DNA of 6,092 nt from positions 1-6,092 of the forward strand of contig JAKFYP010000083.1 in assembly GCA_021730835.1 (NCBI GenBank). The letters run 5' to 3'. The position numbers and the translations under genes are program-made. Below the pieces are notes generated by a model. The model did no database searches. It was not told the DNA's origin and saw only the letters and a list, made by a program, of their open reading frames with translations. Source of the DNA: Alphaproteobacteria bacterium. GTDB lineage: Bacteria; Pseudomonadota; Alphaproteobacteria; Rickettsiales; UBA998. Shown piece after piece: positions 1-5,912 of the stretch; position 1 is the first letter of the stretch; every line of letters starts with the position of its first letter.

Positions 1-15
1 GACAACAATAAGATA

Positions 16-78
16 CAGCATCCATGAAATGGGATGCTGGCCTTGTATGGACACAGCACCCCGCGTGCGGGTGCTGTG
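16..78. repeat. Two related tandem hairpins
   Basis: Two perfect 8-bp stems lie 38 bp apart: CAGCATCC (16-23) with GGATGCTG (32-39), and CAGCACCC (54-61) with GGGTGCTG (69-76). The second extends outward by CA/TG to 52-78. The two hairpins differ by one base in each arm and the changes compensate (T-A in the first, C-G in the second). They could be terminators or a processed-RNA structure for a gene left of the window, or part of the repeat that ends at 107. No T-run follows either stem, so a simple intrinsic terminator is not well supported. Confidence 0.55.
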
Positions 79-80
79 AG

Positions 81-107
81 CGGGGGGAGGAGTTATGCAA
101 TGGTCTC
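81..107 (+). repeat. Half copy of GAGACC-type palindromic repeat
   Basis: These 27 bases are identical to the reverse complement of 2811-2837, including the terminal GAGTTATGCAATGGTCTC (90-107) and the G-rich stretch before it. The opposite arm GAGACCATTGCATAACTC is not seen in bases 1-80. It may lie left of the window, or this copy may be a solo end. It lies 72 bp past the stop codon of the minus-strand gene at 180-578. Confidence 0.8.
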
Positions 108-179
108 AGAAGGTACATGAGGATTCGAGGACAAAAACAACGACAAAATCACCCGTCAAAATAGTTTTTCCGCAGACTG

Positions 180-578
180 CTAGACAGTTTTGGACCGGGA
201 TGTTTGGTGATTGGGGACGGAAGGCGCTACCACTTCTGTGGTTCTGACAGGGGGGGGAGCCTCAACCTGTGATTGTTTCTCACCTTTAGCGTTTACCGCA
301 GGCGGCGTTTCCGGCGCTTTCGCGGGGGCGACCATTCCGATGAGTGCAGAGATCAACTCTTTACCCGCTCCGGCTGCTGCCCCGGCCAGCCCGCCCACCA
401 GACCGACGCCCAGTGCTCCGGCAACGCTGGTCACTTCGCCAACGAGGGGGAGCGGTGTACCGCTCGCATAGGCAAACAGCCCGACACCAAGGCTAATAGG
501 CGCGAAAATCCAGAAGCCGGTATGCGCGCCATCGAAAACGCCGCGTATTGTATCCCAGATTTCCTGAAGCCTGTCCAT
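180..578 (-). CDS. Small predicted membrane protein, Gly/Ala-rich, unknown function
   Basis: A 132-residue protein that I do not recognise. Residues 1-20 look amphipathic (MDRLQEIWDTIRGVFDG). Residues 22-40 form a hydrophobic segment ending in YASG. Residues 49-72 form a second one very rich in Gly and Ala (GALGVGLVGGLAGAAAGAG), with small-residue spacing typical of packed membrane helices. From about 85 the chain is Pro/Ala/Val-rich, hydrophilic and probably disordered, ending in a basic QTSRSKTV tail. A two-helix hairpin in the inner membrane is the likely topology. Its start lies 84 bp after the nadK stop on the same strand, so it may be co-transcribed with nadK, but a TATAAT just upstream suggests its own promoter. 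Pro/Ala/Gly bias can create chance ORFs in GC-rich DNA. The coherent two-helix-plus-tail pattern makes a real gene more likely than not. Confidence 0.65.
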   Translation of the reverse strand: MDRLQEIWDTIRGVFDGAHTGFWIFAPISLGVGLFAYASGTPLPLVGEVTSVAGALGVGLVGGLAGAAAGAGKELISALIGMVAPAKAPETPPAVNAKGEKQSQVEAPPPVRTTEVVAPSVPNHQTSRSKTV

Positions 579-585
579 GCTTCCG

Positions 586-591
586 ATTATA
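586..591 (-). promoter_or_regulatory. Possible -10 box for the small membrane protein
   Basis: The minus strand reads TATAAT here, with 7 bases between the hexamer and the ATG at 578. Usual spacing would place the transcript start within a base or two of the start codon, implying a leaderless mRNA. No convincing -35 hexamer is seen 16-18 bp further upstream. GGAAG immediately before the ATG is too close to be a normal ribosome binding site. Confidence 0.3.
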
Positions 592-662
592 TCCTTTTTT
601 CGTAATGATAGATAATGAAGCTTTCATGACAGAGTATATCGGCATTGGTATGGCCAGCCCCA

Positions 663-1442
663 TCAATAAACAAACTGCTCTTTAGTGATGCGCTCCTCAA
701 GGTTGTGTTCGGGATCGAACAGCAGGGTCAGAGAGATTTTGCGCTGCTCACTGATGGAGACGGAAACCACCTCACGAATCTCGGTGAAATCGGCCACGGC
801 GCTGACCGGGCGCTTTTCCGGCTCCAGTATCTCGAAATTGATGCAACTGCTATGGCTCAGTAACGCTCCCCGCCAGCGCCTCGGGCGAAACGGCGCCAGC
901 GCCGTCAGAGCGATCACATTGCCACCCAGCGGGATGATCGGCCCGCCTGCGGAGAAATTATAGGCCGTACTGCCCGCTGGGGTGGAAACCAGCACCCCGT
1001 CACTGATCAACTCGTGCAGGCGCACCACATGGTCGATGGTCACGCGCATCTTGGCGGCCTGACGGCTTTCACGGAACAGCGAGACTTCATTGATGGCCAG
1101 CGCCTCGATCTCCCGTCCGTTGAGGCAGCGGGCATACATAGACAGCGGGTGTAAAATAGCGCTACGGGCGCTGGCGATTTTATCGGGCAGGTTCTCCAGC
1201 GTATAATCATTCATCAGAAAGCCGACCGTGCCGCAATTCATCCCGTAAATCGGAGTTTTACGATCCATGAAACGATGCAGCATCTGGAGCATGAACCCGT
1301 CGCCGCCAAGCACGATGATCACATCAACCTGCACGCGCTTTTTCGCCAGATCAATGACCTTGTAGCGCTTAATCAACTCCTCCAGCGCTTCCTGCGCTTT
1401 CGGTGAGGCGTCAGCGATACAACCGATGTTTTCTACCGCCAT
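663..1442 (-). CDS. nadK: NAD kinase
   Basis: Phosphorylates NAD+ with ATP to make NADP+, the only route to NADP(H); cytosolic. The 259-residue product carries the family signature: LGGDGF (45-50) with the conserved GGDG loop and catalytic Asp48, GMNCGTVGFL (67-76), INE (117-119) for nicotinamide-ribose contacts, and SDGVLVSTPAGSTAYNFSAGGP (147-168), the NAD-binding core. FRPRRWRGALL (185-195) is typical of alphaproteobacterial NadK. The open frame extends to an ATG at 1547, adding 35 residues (MQKGMSYIIHLNSG...) with no family resemblance. I chose 1442 because an AGGAG lies 10 bases upstream and because MAVENIGCIADASPKAQEAL matches the normal start of the domain. It is divergent from the FAD monooxygenase at 1564. 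Confidence 0.96.
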   Translation of the reverse strand: MAVENIGCIADASPKAQEALEELIKRYKVIDLAKKRVQVDVIIVLGGDGFMLQMLHRFMDRKTPIYGMNCGTVGFLMNDYTLENLPDKIASARSAILHPLSMYARCLNGREIEALAINEVSLFRESRQAAKMRVTIDHVVRLHELISDGVLVSTPAGSTAYNFSAGGPIIPLGGNVIALTALAPFRPRRWRGALLSHSSCINFEILEPEKRPVSAVADFTEIREVVSVSISEQRKISLTLLFDPEHNLEERITKEQFVY

Positions 1443-1452
1443 AAGGGGTCTG

Positions 1453-1457
1453 CTCCT
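1453..1457 (-). promoter_or_regulatory. Ribosome binding site deciding the nadK start
   Basis: AGGAG on the minus strand with 10 bases to the ATG at 1442. No comparable motif precedes the upstream in-frame ATG at 1547, so this favours the 259-residue form of NadK. Confidence 0.6.
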
Positions 1458-1563
1458 GTTTCTGTGCTTCCCGGCCCAGCATACAACGCGCCGTTGCGAT
1501 AGAAAACCGGAATTTAGATGGATAATATATGACATCCCTTTTTGCACCTGCTAAAAAATACGT

Positions 1564-2787
1564 ATGAAACATGATACGGATATCATCATCGTCGGGGCGG
1601 GGCTGGTCGGCAGCGTCATGGCGGCGGCGCTTGGGCATGCGGGATTTCGGGTGTCGGTGTTCGATATCGCTCCCCGTGAGCGCGAGTTGTCGTCAGCACA
1701 TGACGGACGAGCCAGCGCGATTGCCGAATCCTCCGTGCGGGTCTATCACCATGTCGGCGTCTGGGATACGCTTGCGCCGCATGCCGAGCCGATCCGCGAT
1801 ATCCGCGTTGTGGACGGCTTCTCCCGCGCCATCGTGCATTACGATAGCCGCAGGATCGAGGATAAACCGGAAAAAGACCGCTGCTTCGGCTATATTATCC
1901 CCAATACCGCCATCAAACCCGCTCTGATCCGCCATGCCGAAGCCACCGAAGGCGTGACGTTGCATTTCGAGTCGGAAATCCTTGGCATTGAGACCGACAG
2001 TGGTAGCGTTACCGTCACACTGAAGGACAAAACAACCCACCGCGCCGCGCTGCTGCTGGCGGCGGACGGGCGTTTCTCCAAAACCCGGGAAATGGTGGGC
2101 ATCGGCGTGCGGCGCGTCACCTATGACCAGACAGCGCTGGTGACGGTGATTTCTCATGAGAAACCCCATCACGGGCTGGCGCTGGAGCGTTTCCTGCCCG
2201 CCGGGCCGTTCGCCGCCCTGCCGATGACCGATAACCGCTCGGGCATCGTCTGGACGGAATCGCACAGCATGGCGGCGCATATGCTCAAGTTGAGCGACAG
2301 CGCATTTACCGAGGAACTGGCATGGCGTCTGGGTGACGAGCCAGGTAAAGTGACGCTGGCTGCACCCCGGTTTTCCTATCCGCTCGGGCTGTTGCTGGCC
2401 GATAGCTACACCGTGCCGCGCATCGCCCTGATCGGTGACGCGGCGCACGCGATTCACCCGATTGCCGGGCAGGGCGTCAATCTGGGCTACCGCGATGTCG
2501 CCGTGCTGGCCGAATTGCTGGGGGAAGCGCGCAAACTGGGTTTTGATCCCGGCGATGCTTCGATTCTTGAGCGGTATGAGCGGCGCAGGCGGCTTGATGT
2601 GCTCAGTATGGCGGCGGCGACCGACGGGCTAAACCGGCTCTTCTCCAACAATGTTTTTCCAATTCGCCTTGCCCGCCGCCTTGGCATGCGGGTGGTGGAG
2701 CGTTTCTCTCCGGTCAAGCGCTATTTCATGCTGCATGCGATGGGCCTGACCGGTGACCTGCCGGAAATGCTAAAGGATGCGGCCTGA
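1564..2787 (+). CDS. UbiH/UbiF/COQ6-family FAD-dependent monooxygenase (ubiquinone biosynthesis hydroxylase)
   Basis: A 407-residue class A flavoprotein monooxygenase. Family members use NAD(P)H and O2 to hydroxylate the ring of octaprenyl-phenol intermediates of ubiquinone at C1, C5 or C6. They act at the inner face of the cytoplasmic membrane in the Ubi complex. Visible motifs: N-terminal Rossmann fold DIIIVGAGLVG with GxGxxG at 11-16 and an acidic residue ending the second strand (Asp34); DGRASAIAESSVRVYHHVGVW (47-67), the family's R-A-I segment; the DG motif AADGRFSKTRE (166-176); and the hallmark GDAAHAIHPIAGQGVNLGYRD (291-311), which binds FAD and defines the UbiH/COQ6 signature. Length is normal and the gene looks intact. 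Motifs alone do not tell ubiH, ubiF, ubiI or the alphaproteobacterial ubiL apart, so no symbol is given. No clear Shine-Dalgarno precedes the ATG. Its start faces nadK across 121 bp. The 3' end abuts repeats. Confidence 0.93.
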   Translation: MKHDTDIIIVGAGLVGSVMAAALGHAGFRVSVFDIAPRERELSSAHDGRASAIAESSVRVYHHVGVWDTLAPHAEPIRDIRVVDGFSRAIVHYDSRRIEDKPEKDRCFGYIIPNTAIKPALIRHAEATEGVTLHFESEILGIETDSGSVTVTLKDKTTHRAALLLAADGRFSKTREMVGIGVRRVTYDQTALVTVISHEKPHHGLALERFLPAGPFAALPMTDNRSGIVWTESHSMAAHMLKLSDSAFTEELAWRLGDEPGKVTLAAPRFSYPLGLLLADSYTVPRIALIGDAAHAIHPIAGQGVNLGYRDVAVLAELLGEARKLGFDPGDASILERYERRRRLDVLSMAAATDGLNRLFSNNVFPIRLARRLGMRVVERFSPVKRYFMLHAMGLTGDLPEMLKDAA

Positions 2788-2790
2788 GGA

Positions 2791-2807
2791 TATAAGCCGA
2801 TTTACTT
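2791..2807 (+). repeat. Copy of dispersed TATA(A)GCCGATTTACTT repeat
   Basis: TATAAGCCGATTTACTT begins three bases after the stop of the FAD monooxygenase. Closely similar copies are at 5607-5622 (TATAGCCGGTTTACTT) and, inverted, at 5943-5958. Here it directly precedes the palindrome at 2811-2868, and near 5607 the same motif again precedes a GAGACC-type element. Confidence 0.65.
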
Positions 2808-2810
2808 TAT

Positions 2811-2868
2811 GAGACCATTGCATAACTCCTCCCCCCGTTTACAGGGAGAGGAGTTATGCAATGGTCTC
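2811..2868. repeat. 58-bp palindromic repeat (GAGACC type) between convergent genes
   Basis: GAGACCATTGCATAACTC (2811-2828) is perfectly complementary to GAGTTATGCAATGGTCTC (2851-2868). Pairing continues three more base pairs, then with one mismatch into a C-rich/G-rich core around GTTTACA. It fills most of the gap between the stops of the FAD monooxygenase (2787) and the minus-strand gene (2878). A T5 run at 2875-2879 follows on the plus strand, so the hairpin could end transcription of the monooxygenase. The same ends recur at 81-107 and 5704-5845, marking a dispersed repeat or MITE-like family. No direct target duplication flanks this copy. Confidence 0.88.
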
Positions 2869-2877
2869 AGAGTGTTT

Positions 2878-4293
2878 TTAGAGATGCCCTGCAAGAGACC
2901 ATTGCCGGGGCAAGCCCAGCGCATTGGCCAGCGCCTGTTTTTCATCGGCGGAGATACCGGCCAGCTCAAAATAGCGTTCACGCGTCGCCGCCGCCGCTGA
3001 GATACCCCCGTTACGCAATGTCTCGGAAAGCAGCTTGGTTTTGCCAGCATGCTGCTCCAGCAACCATGCGGCGACACGGGGTAGCGGGGTCTGATCTTCA
3101 TGCTGCAACAGGATAGCGGTATTGCGGAACTGATCGTTGACCGGAAGCTGCGCCGGATCGGGCATCGCCTCATCGAGCACGATGGCATCGCCGTAAGCTG
3201 CCAGCAGGCCGGTTGCGGCGATCATCGCCTGCAACAGCACCGCTTCCTGAAGGATAATGGTTTTCGCCTCGTATTCCCATGCCTCTACGGCCTGCGGATA
3301 GCGCCCGTTTTCCGTCTGGTAGCTGTGAAAAACGGTCGCCGAGCCGGTTTGCAAACGTCCCTCCAGCAGCACATGGATCAGGAAGTTATATTGCTTGTTC
3401 AGTCCCTCAAGCATCCCCTCAAACGTATCGAACCGAGCCGAGCTTTCCTTGGCCAGCAGCCATGTGCCGTCATGAAAAGAACTCAGTGGCCCGCGAAACG
3501 CTCCGACATCCACATTGGCAAGCTTGACCGCGCCAAGCAGAAACGCTTGCATCTCGGCATCGCTCAGGCGCTCCTCCGCAGTGAGCAGCTCATTGGCCTC
3601 GCGCAGCCTGCCGGAGAGCAGTTCATCGAAATGGCCGGAATTCCCCCAGGGAATCGTCCCGGCAATCATCAGGATTTCCGCGAGGATATATTTAGGAGGA
3701 ATCTGCTCCTCACTGCCCTGAATCCCGGCGTAGAGCGCGCTTAGAAATTCGTTCTGCCCGGCGAAGGGGCTAAGTTTTTGCCCTATCCGGTAGTCGAATA
3801 TCAGCAGCAATTGCCTAAACCAGATATGGCTGGCCAGCAGACCGATCTTGTCCTCATCCCGGATGAACAGCACCACATGCCCGTCCACGTATTCATTGCG
3901 GATATACGGCTCAATGCGGCTCAGTATTTCAGGCACGCCGGAAATACGGTGGGGATCGGTATGATAGATAATATCGTGATGCGCCCCGGTACGCACCGCC
4001 ACTGCCTTGATGGCCTCCACAAGACCGGGATGCCCTGCCGCATAACGAGAAAAATGCCCCTGCAACTCCTCATCGGCATCAATCGCCTTTGCGGTATCCA
4101 TCACCGCGAGAAAATGCCGGTTGATATGGAAGCTGCGTGAGTGCTGACGCCCCGCCCGTAGCACGCGGTCAATCGCATCTTCGAGGGTTTCATCCAAAAC
4201 AAAAGGCGATAGTGCTCTGGTCGCGGAAAAGTAGTAATCCCGCATTTGCGCGAGAACGACAGGACAGCTATGTTCTGATATCGGCAACGCCAT
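2878..4293 (-). CDS. Protein of unknown function, 471 residues
   Basis: A long, intact reading frame whose family I do not recognise. From the ATG at 4293 it gives 471 residues; a TTG nine bases upstream (4302) is an alternative start. There is no signal peptide and no clear membrane helix. The chain is mostly predicted helical, with a hydrophobic, alanine-rich helical stretch near 343-373 (AKTIILQEAVLLQAMIAATG). Possible polar signatures are SRSFHINRHF (52-61), GAHHDIIYHTDPHR (103-116) and HFDELLSGRLREANELL (221-237). The His/Asp clusters could bind a metal, and an HD-type phosphohydrolase was considered, but the full H...HD...D pattern cannot be set out with confidence. No Shine-Dalgarno is evident upstream. 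Its last codons (RQWSLAGHL) include GCAATGGTCTC, identical to the end of the neighbouring repeat. The frame is GC-rich with alphaproteobacterial codon use, and shadow frames opposite it look non-native. Confidence 0.85.
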   Translation of the reverse strand: MALPISEHSCPVVLAQMRDYYFSATRALSPFVLDETLEDAIDRVLRAGRQHSRSFHINRHFLAVMDTAKAIDADEELQGHFSRYAAGHPGLVEAIKAVAVRTGAHHDIIYHTDPHRISGVPEILSRIEPYIRNEYVDGHVVLFIRDEDKIGLLASHIWFRQLLLIFDYRIGQKLSPFAGQNEFLSALYAGIQGSEEQIPPKYILAEILMIAGTIPWGNSGHFDELLSGRLREANELLTAEERLSDAEMQAFLLGAVKLANVDVGAFRGPLSSFHDGTWLLAKESSARFDTFEGMLEGLNKQYNFLIHVLLEGRLQTGSATVFHSYQTENGRYPQAVEAWEYEAKTIILQEAVLLQAMIAATGLLAAYGDAIVLDEAMPDPAQLPVNDQFRNTAILLQHEDQTPLPRVAAWLLEQHAGKTKLLSETLRNGGISAAAATRERYFELAGISADEKQALANALGLPRQWSLAGHL

Positions 4294-4338
4294 ACGGAAC
4301 AAACCCGGAATTAGCTACAATTTTAACAGTTTATCACC

Positions 4339-4374
4339 AGATAGTATCGTCAAATTCTTTTGGCGACACTATCT
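4339..4374. repeat. 36-bp palindrome resembling joined IS5-family ends
   Basis: AGATAGTATCGTCA (4339-4352) and TGGCGACACTATCT (4361-4374) pair at 12 of 14 positions, with G-T wobble at the other two, across an 8-base loop. Read on the minus strand from 4377, TTTAGATAGTGTCGCCA matches the IS end at 5965-5981 (TTTAGATAGTGTCGTCA) at 16 of 17 bases. It appears to be a minimal remnant or MITE of that insertion sequence with both ends facing outward. It lies between the 471-residue gene's start and the rlmN terminator. Confidence 0.7.
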
Positions 4375-4385
4375 AAACCACGCAT

Positions 4386-4410
4386 AATAAAACTCCCGGG
4401 AATATCCCGG
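4386..4410 (-). terminator. Probable intrinsic terminator of rlmN
   Basis: On the minus strand the 6-bp GC-rich stem CCGGGA/TCCCGG (4396-4410, 3-base loop) is followed after GAG by TTTTATT. It starts 41 bp past the rlmN stop codon. Stem, loop and U-tract fit a Rho-independent terminator. Confidence 0.65.
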
Positions 4411-4451
4411 CATACCACCTTCTACAGTAGGCGGAAAAGTTTTAAATTTGA

Positions 4452-5546
4452 TTAAGATGGGCGTATCCGGCGTTGACGTTCACTGTCCGACTTTAACTGG
4501 CCGCAAGCCGCAAAAATGTCGCGTCCGCGAGGGGTTCTGACCGGCGAAGCGTAACCGGCGTCCATGACGATTTGTGAAAACTGGCGTATCCGGTTGTTGG
4601 AAGAACACAGGTAGGGCGCTCCCGGCCACGGATTGAACGGTATCAGGTTGATTTTAGCAGGAATCCCCTCAATCAGCCTGACCAGCGCCCGGGCATCGGC
4701 ATCGCTGTCATTGACTCCCTGAAGCATAACATACTCAAAAGTAATGCGTCTTGCGTTCGACAGGCCCGGATAGTCGCGGCAGGATTGTAACAGTTCTTTT
4801 AGCGGCCACTTGCGGTTGATCGGGACAATCTCGTTTCTCAGCTCATCCGTCACCGCATGCAGGGATATTGCCAGATTGACGCCAAGCTCTTCGCCGGTAC
4901 GCCTGATTTCCGGGACAATACCCGAGGTAGACAGGGTAATCCGGCGTTTGGAAATGGCGATCCCTTCCGCATCCATGATGATTCTCATGGCTTTAGCGAC
5001 ATTTTCATAGTTATAGAGCGGCTCACCCATCCCCATCAGGACGATATTGGTCAGCTTGCGCCCCTCTTCGGTCGAAGGCCATTCATCCAGCGCATCACGG
5101 GCCAGCATCACCTGCCCGACAATCTCTCCCGCCGTCAGGTTACGCACCAGCCGCTGCGTGCCGGTATGGCAAAAGGTGCAGGTCAGCGTACATCCTACCT
5201 GTGAGGAAATACAAAGCGTCCCCCGGTCTTCCTCGGGAATGAATACTGTCTCCGCCTTGTTGCAATCCTCAAAGGAAAGCAGCCATTTGCGCGTGCCATC
5301 CTCGGAAAGCAGGTCTTTGGCCGCTACCGGACGCTCCAGCGTGAAGCGCTCTTCCAGCAGCTTACGCACCGGCTTGGCAATGGTCGTCATGTGGTCGAAA
5401 TCGGTGACGCCCTTGTTATAAACCCATTGCCAGAGCTGTTTGGCCCGAAACGGCTCAAGCCCAAGCGCCGCTATCTCCTCCCCCATTTCCTCGCGGGAGA
5501 GGCCGATCAGCGAGCGGCGTGCGGTAATTTCTGGCATGGCTTGCAT
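4452..5546 (-). CDS. rlmN: 23S rRNA A2503 / tRNA A37 C2-methyltransferase RlmN
   Basis: Radical-SAM enzyme that methylates C2 of adenine 2503 in 23S rRNA and of adenine 37 in some tRNAs, tuning peptidyl-transferase function and decoding. The 364-residue product has an N-terminal RNA-recognition region (LGLEPFRAKQLWQWVY, 28-43). TLCISSQVGC (110-119) follows, with Cys112 at the place of the resolving cysteine (Cys118 in E. coli). The CX3CX2C 4Fe-4S motif is Cys119, Cys123 and Cys126 (GCTLTCTFCHTG). The SAM-binding GMGEPLYNYENV spans 172-183. The C-terminal RGRDIFAACGQL contains Cys348, the methyl-carrying cysteine. All catalytic residues are present, so it should be active and belongs to RlmN rather than inactive relatives. 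The start could be the ATG at 5546 or a second ATG at 5537; neither has a good Shine-Dalgarno. It appears monocistronic, with a terminator near 4400. Confidence 0.97.
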   Translation of the reverse strand: MQAMPEITARRSLIGLSREEMGEEIAALGLEPFRAKQLWQWVYNKGVTDFDHMTTIAKPVRKLLEERFTLERPVAAKDLLSEDGTRKWLLSFEDCNKAETVFIPEEDRGTLCISSQVGCTLTCTFCHTGTQRLVRNLTAGEIVGQVMLARDALDEWPSTEEGRKLTNIVLMGMGEPLYNYENVAKAMRIIMDAEGIAISKRRITLSTSGIVPEIRRTGEELGVNLAISLHAVTDELRNEIVPINRKWPLKELLQSCRDYPGLSNARRITFEYVMLQGVNDSDADARALVRLIEGIPAKINLIPFNPWPGAPYLCSSNNRIRQFSQIVMDAGYASPVRTPRGRDIFAACGQLKSDSERQRRIRPS

Positions 5547-5604
5547 AAGTCAACCCAAGGAATAATCAGGGCTTCATAGCGCAAACCAGCCGTTTTGCAA
5601 GGAA

Positions 5605-5610
5605 ATTATA
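5605..5610 (-). promoter_or_regulatory. Possible -10 box for rlmN
   Basis: The minus strand reads TATAAT, 58 bp upstream of the ATG at 5546. No good -35 hexamer is seen at the expected distance. The last bases of the box (5607-5610) are also the end of the inverted repeat starting at 5607, so insertion of that repeat may have shaped the promoter. Confidence 0.35.
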
Positions 5611-5703
5611 GCCGGTTTACTTTAGATGATATTTTCTCGATCTCTCCTCCTCCTGAAGGGAGAGGGAAAATTTACATATGCCCAAGGGATAAATTGGCTG
5701 AGT

Positions 5704-5845
5704 GAGACCATTGCATCACTCGAAAACACAACTATTTTCGTCATTGCGAGAAGCCGAAAGCGACGAAGCAATCCAGATAAATCAACGTTATAACTTTTCC
5801 AGATTGCTTCGCTGCACTCGCAATGACGAGTTATGCAATGGTCTC
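5704..5845. repeat. GAGACC-type palindromic repeat, expanded copy
   Basis: GAGACCATTGCATCACTC (5704-5721) and GAGTTATGCAATGGTCTC (5828-5845) pair at 17 of 18 bases. These are the same ends as at 2811-2868, but enclosing 106 bp instead of 22. TGAGT occurs immediately outside both ends (5699-5703 and 5846-5850), a candidate 5-bp target-site duplication. Most of the interior is the separate palindrome at 5739-5828. Confidence 0.8.
5739..5828. repeat. Dispersed palindromic element of the CGTCATTGCGAG type
   Basis: Outer arms CGTCATTGCGAG (5739-5750) and CTCGCAATGACG (5817-5828) are perfectly complementary. Inner arms CGAAGCAATC (5764-5773) and GATTGCTTCG (5802-5811) also pair. This resembles a repeat common in Rickettsiales and other host-associated bacteria, whose read-through gives peptides of the HCECSEAI...LLAMT type, seen here on the minus strand. 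It could form a long imperfect hairpin. The family assignment is from memory of such repeats and not searched. Confidence 0.75.
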
Positions 5846-5894
5846 TGAGTGAGTTTGTGCTTACACACAAACTCTACGCCGCAGGCAGGCGGTG

Positions 5895-5912
5895 CGCCCG
5901 CCGTCGCGGGCG
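5895..5912. repeat. GC-rich stem-loop
   Basis: CGCCCGC (5895-5901) and GCGGGCG (5906-5912) pair perfectly over a 4-base loop. The stem lies in gene-free DNA between the expanded palindrome and the right-hand 16-bp repeat. It has no T-run on either side, so it is probably part of repeat structure and not a terminator. Confidence 0.45.

Noticed and set aside
1693..2457. Minus-strand frame of 254 codons opposite the FAD monooxygenase
   Set aside because: Antisense to a clear family member with all motifs; composition rich in His, Arg and Gln is typical of an antisense frame in GC-rich DNA.
2802..3188. Minus-strand frame of 128 codons and small plus-strand frames over the same stretch
   Set aside because: They overlap the 3' part of the 471-residue gene in other frames, are Ser/Arg-rich as expected of shadow frames, and end in translated repeat sequence.
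3100..3744. Plus-strand frame of 214 codons opposite the unknown gene
   Set aside because: No domain or ribosome binding site, and shadow-like composition. The minus-strand frame is longer and has more natural protein composition.
2878..4293. HD-domain phosphohydrolase assignment for the unknown protein
   Set aside because: HHD and nearby His/Asp residues are suggestive, but the full ordered metal-binding pattern was not identifiable, so no function was assigned.
5642..5664. CTCTCC/GGAGAG stem as a terminator
   Set aside because: The stem is short with an 11-base loop. It is upstream of rlmN on the other strand and no plus-strand gene ends before it.
81..5845. CRISPR-like recurrence of an 18-bp repeat
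   Set aside because: Only three widely separated sites, in inverted pairs, with no regular spacers and no cas genes.
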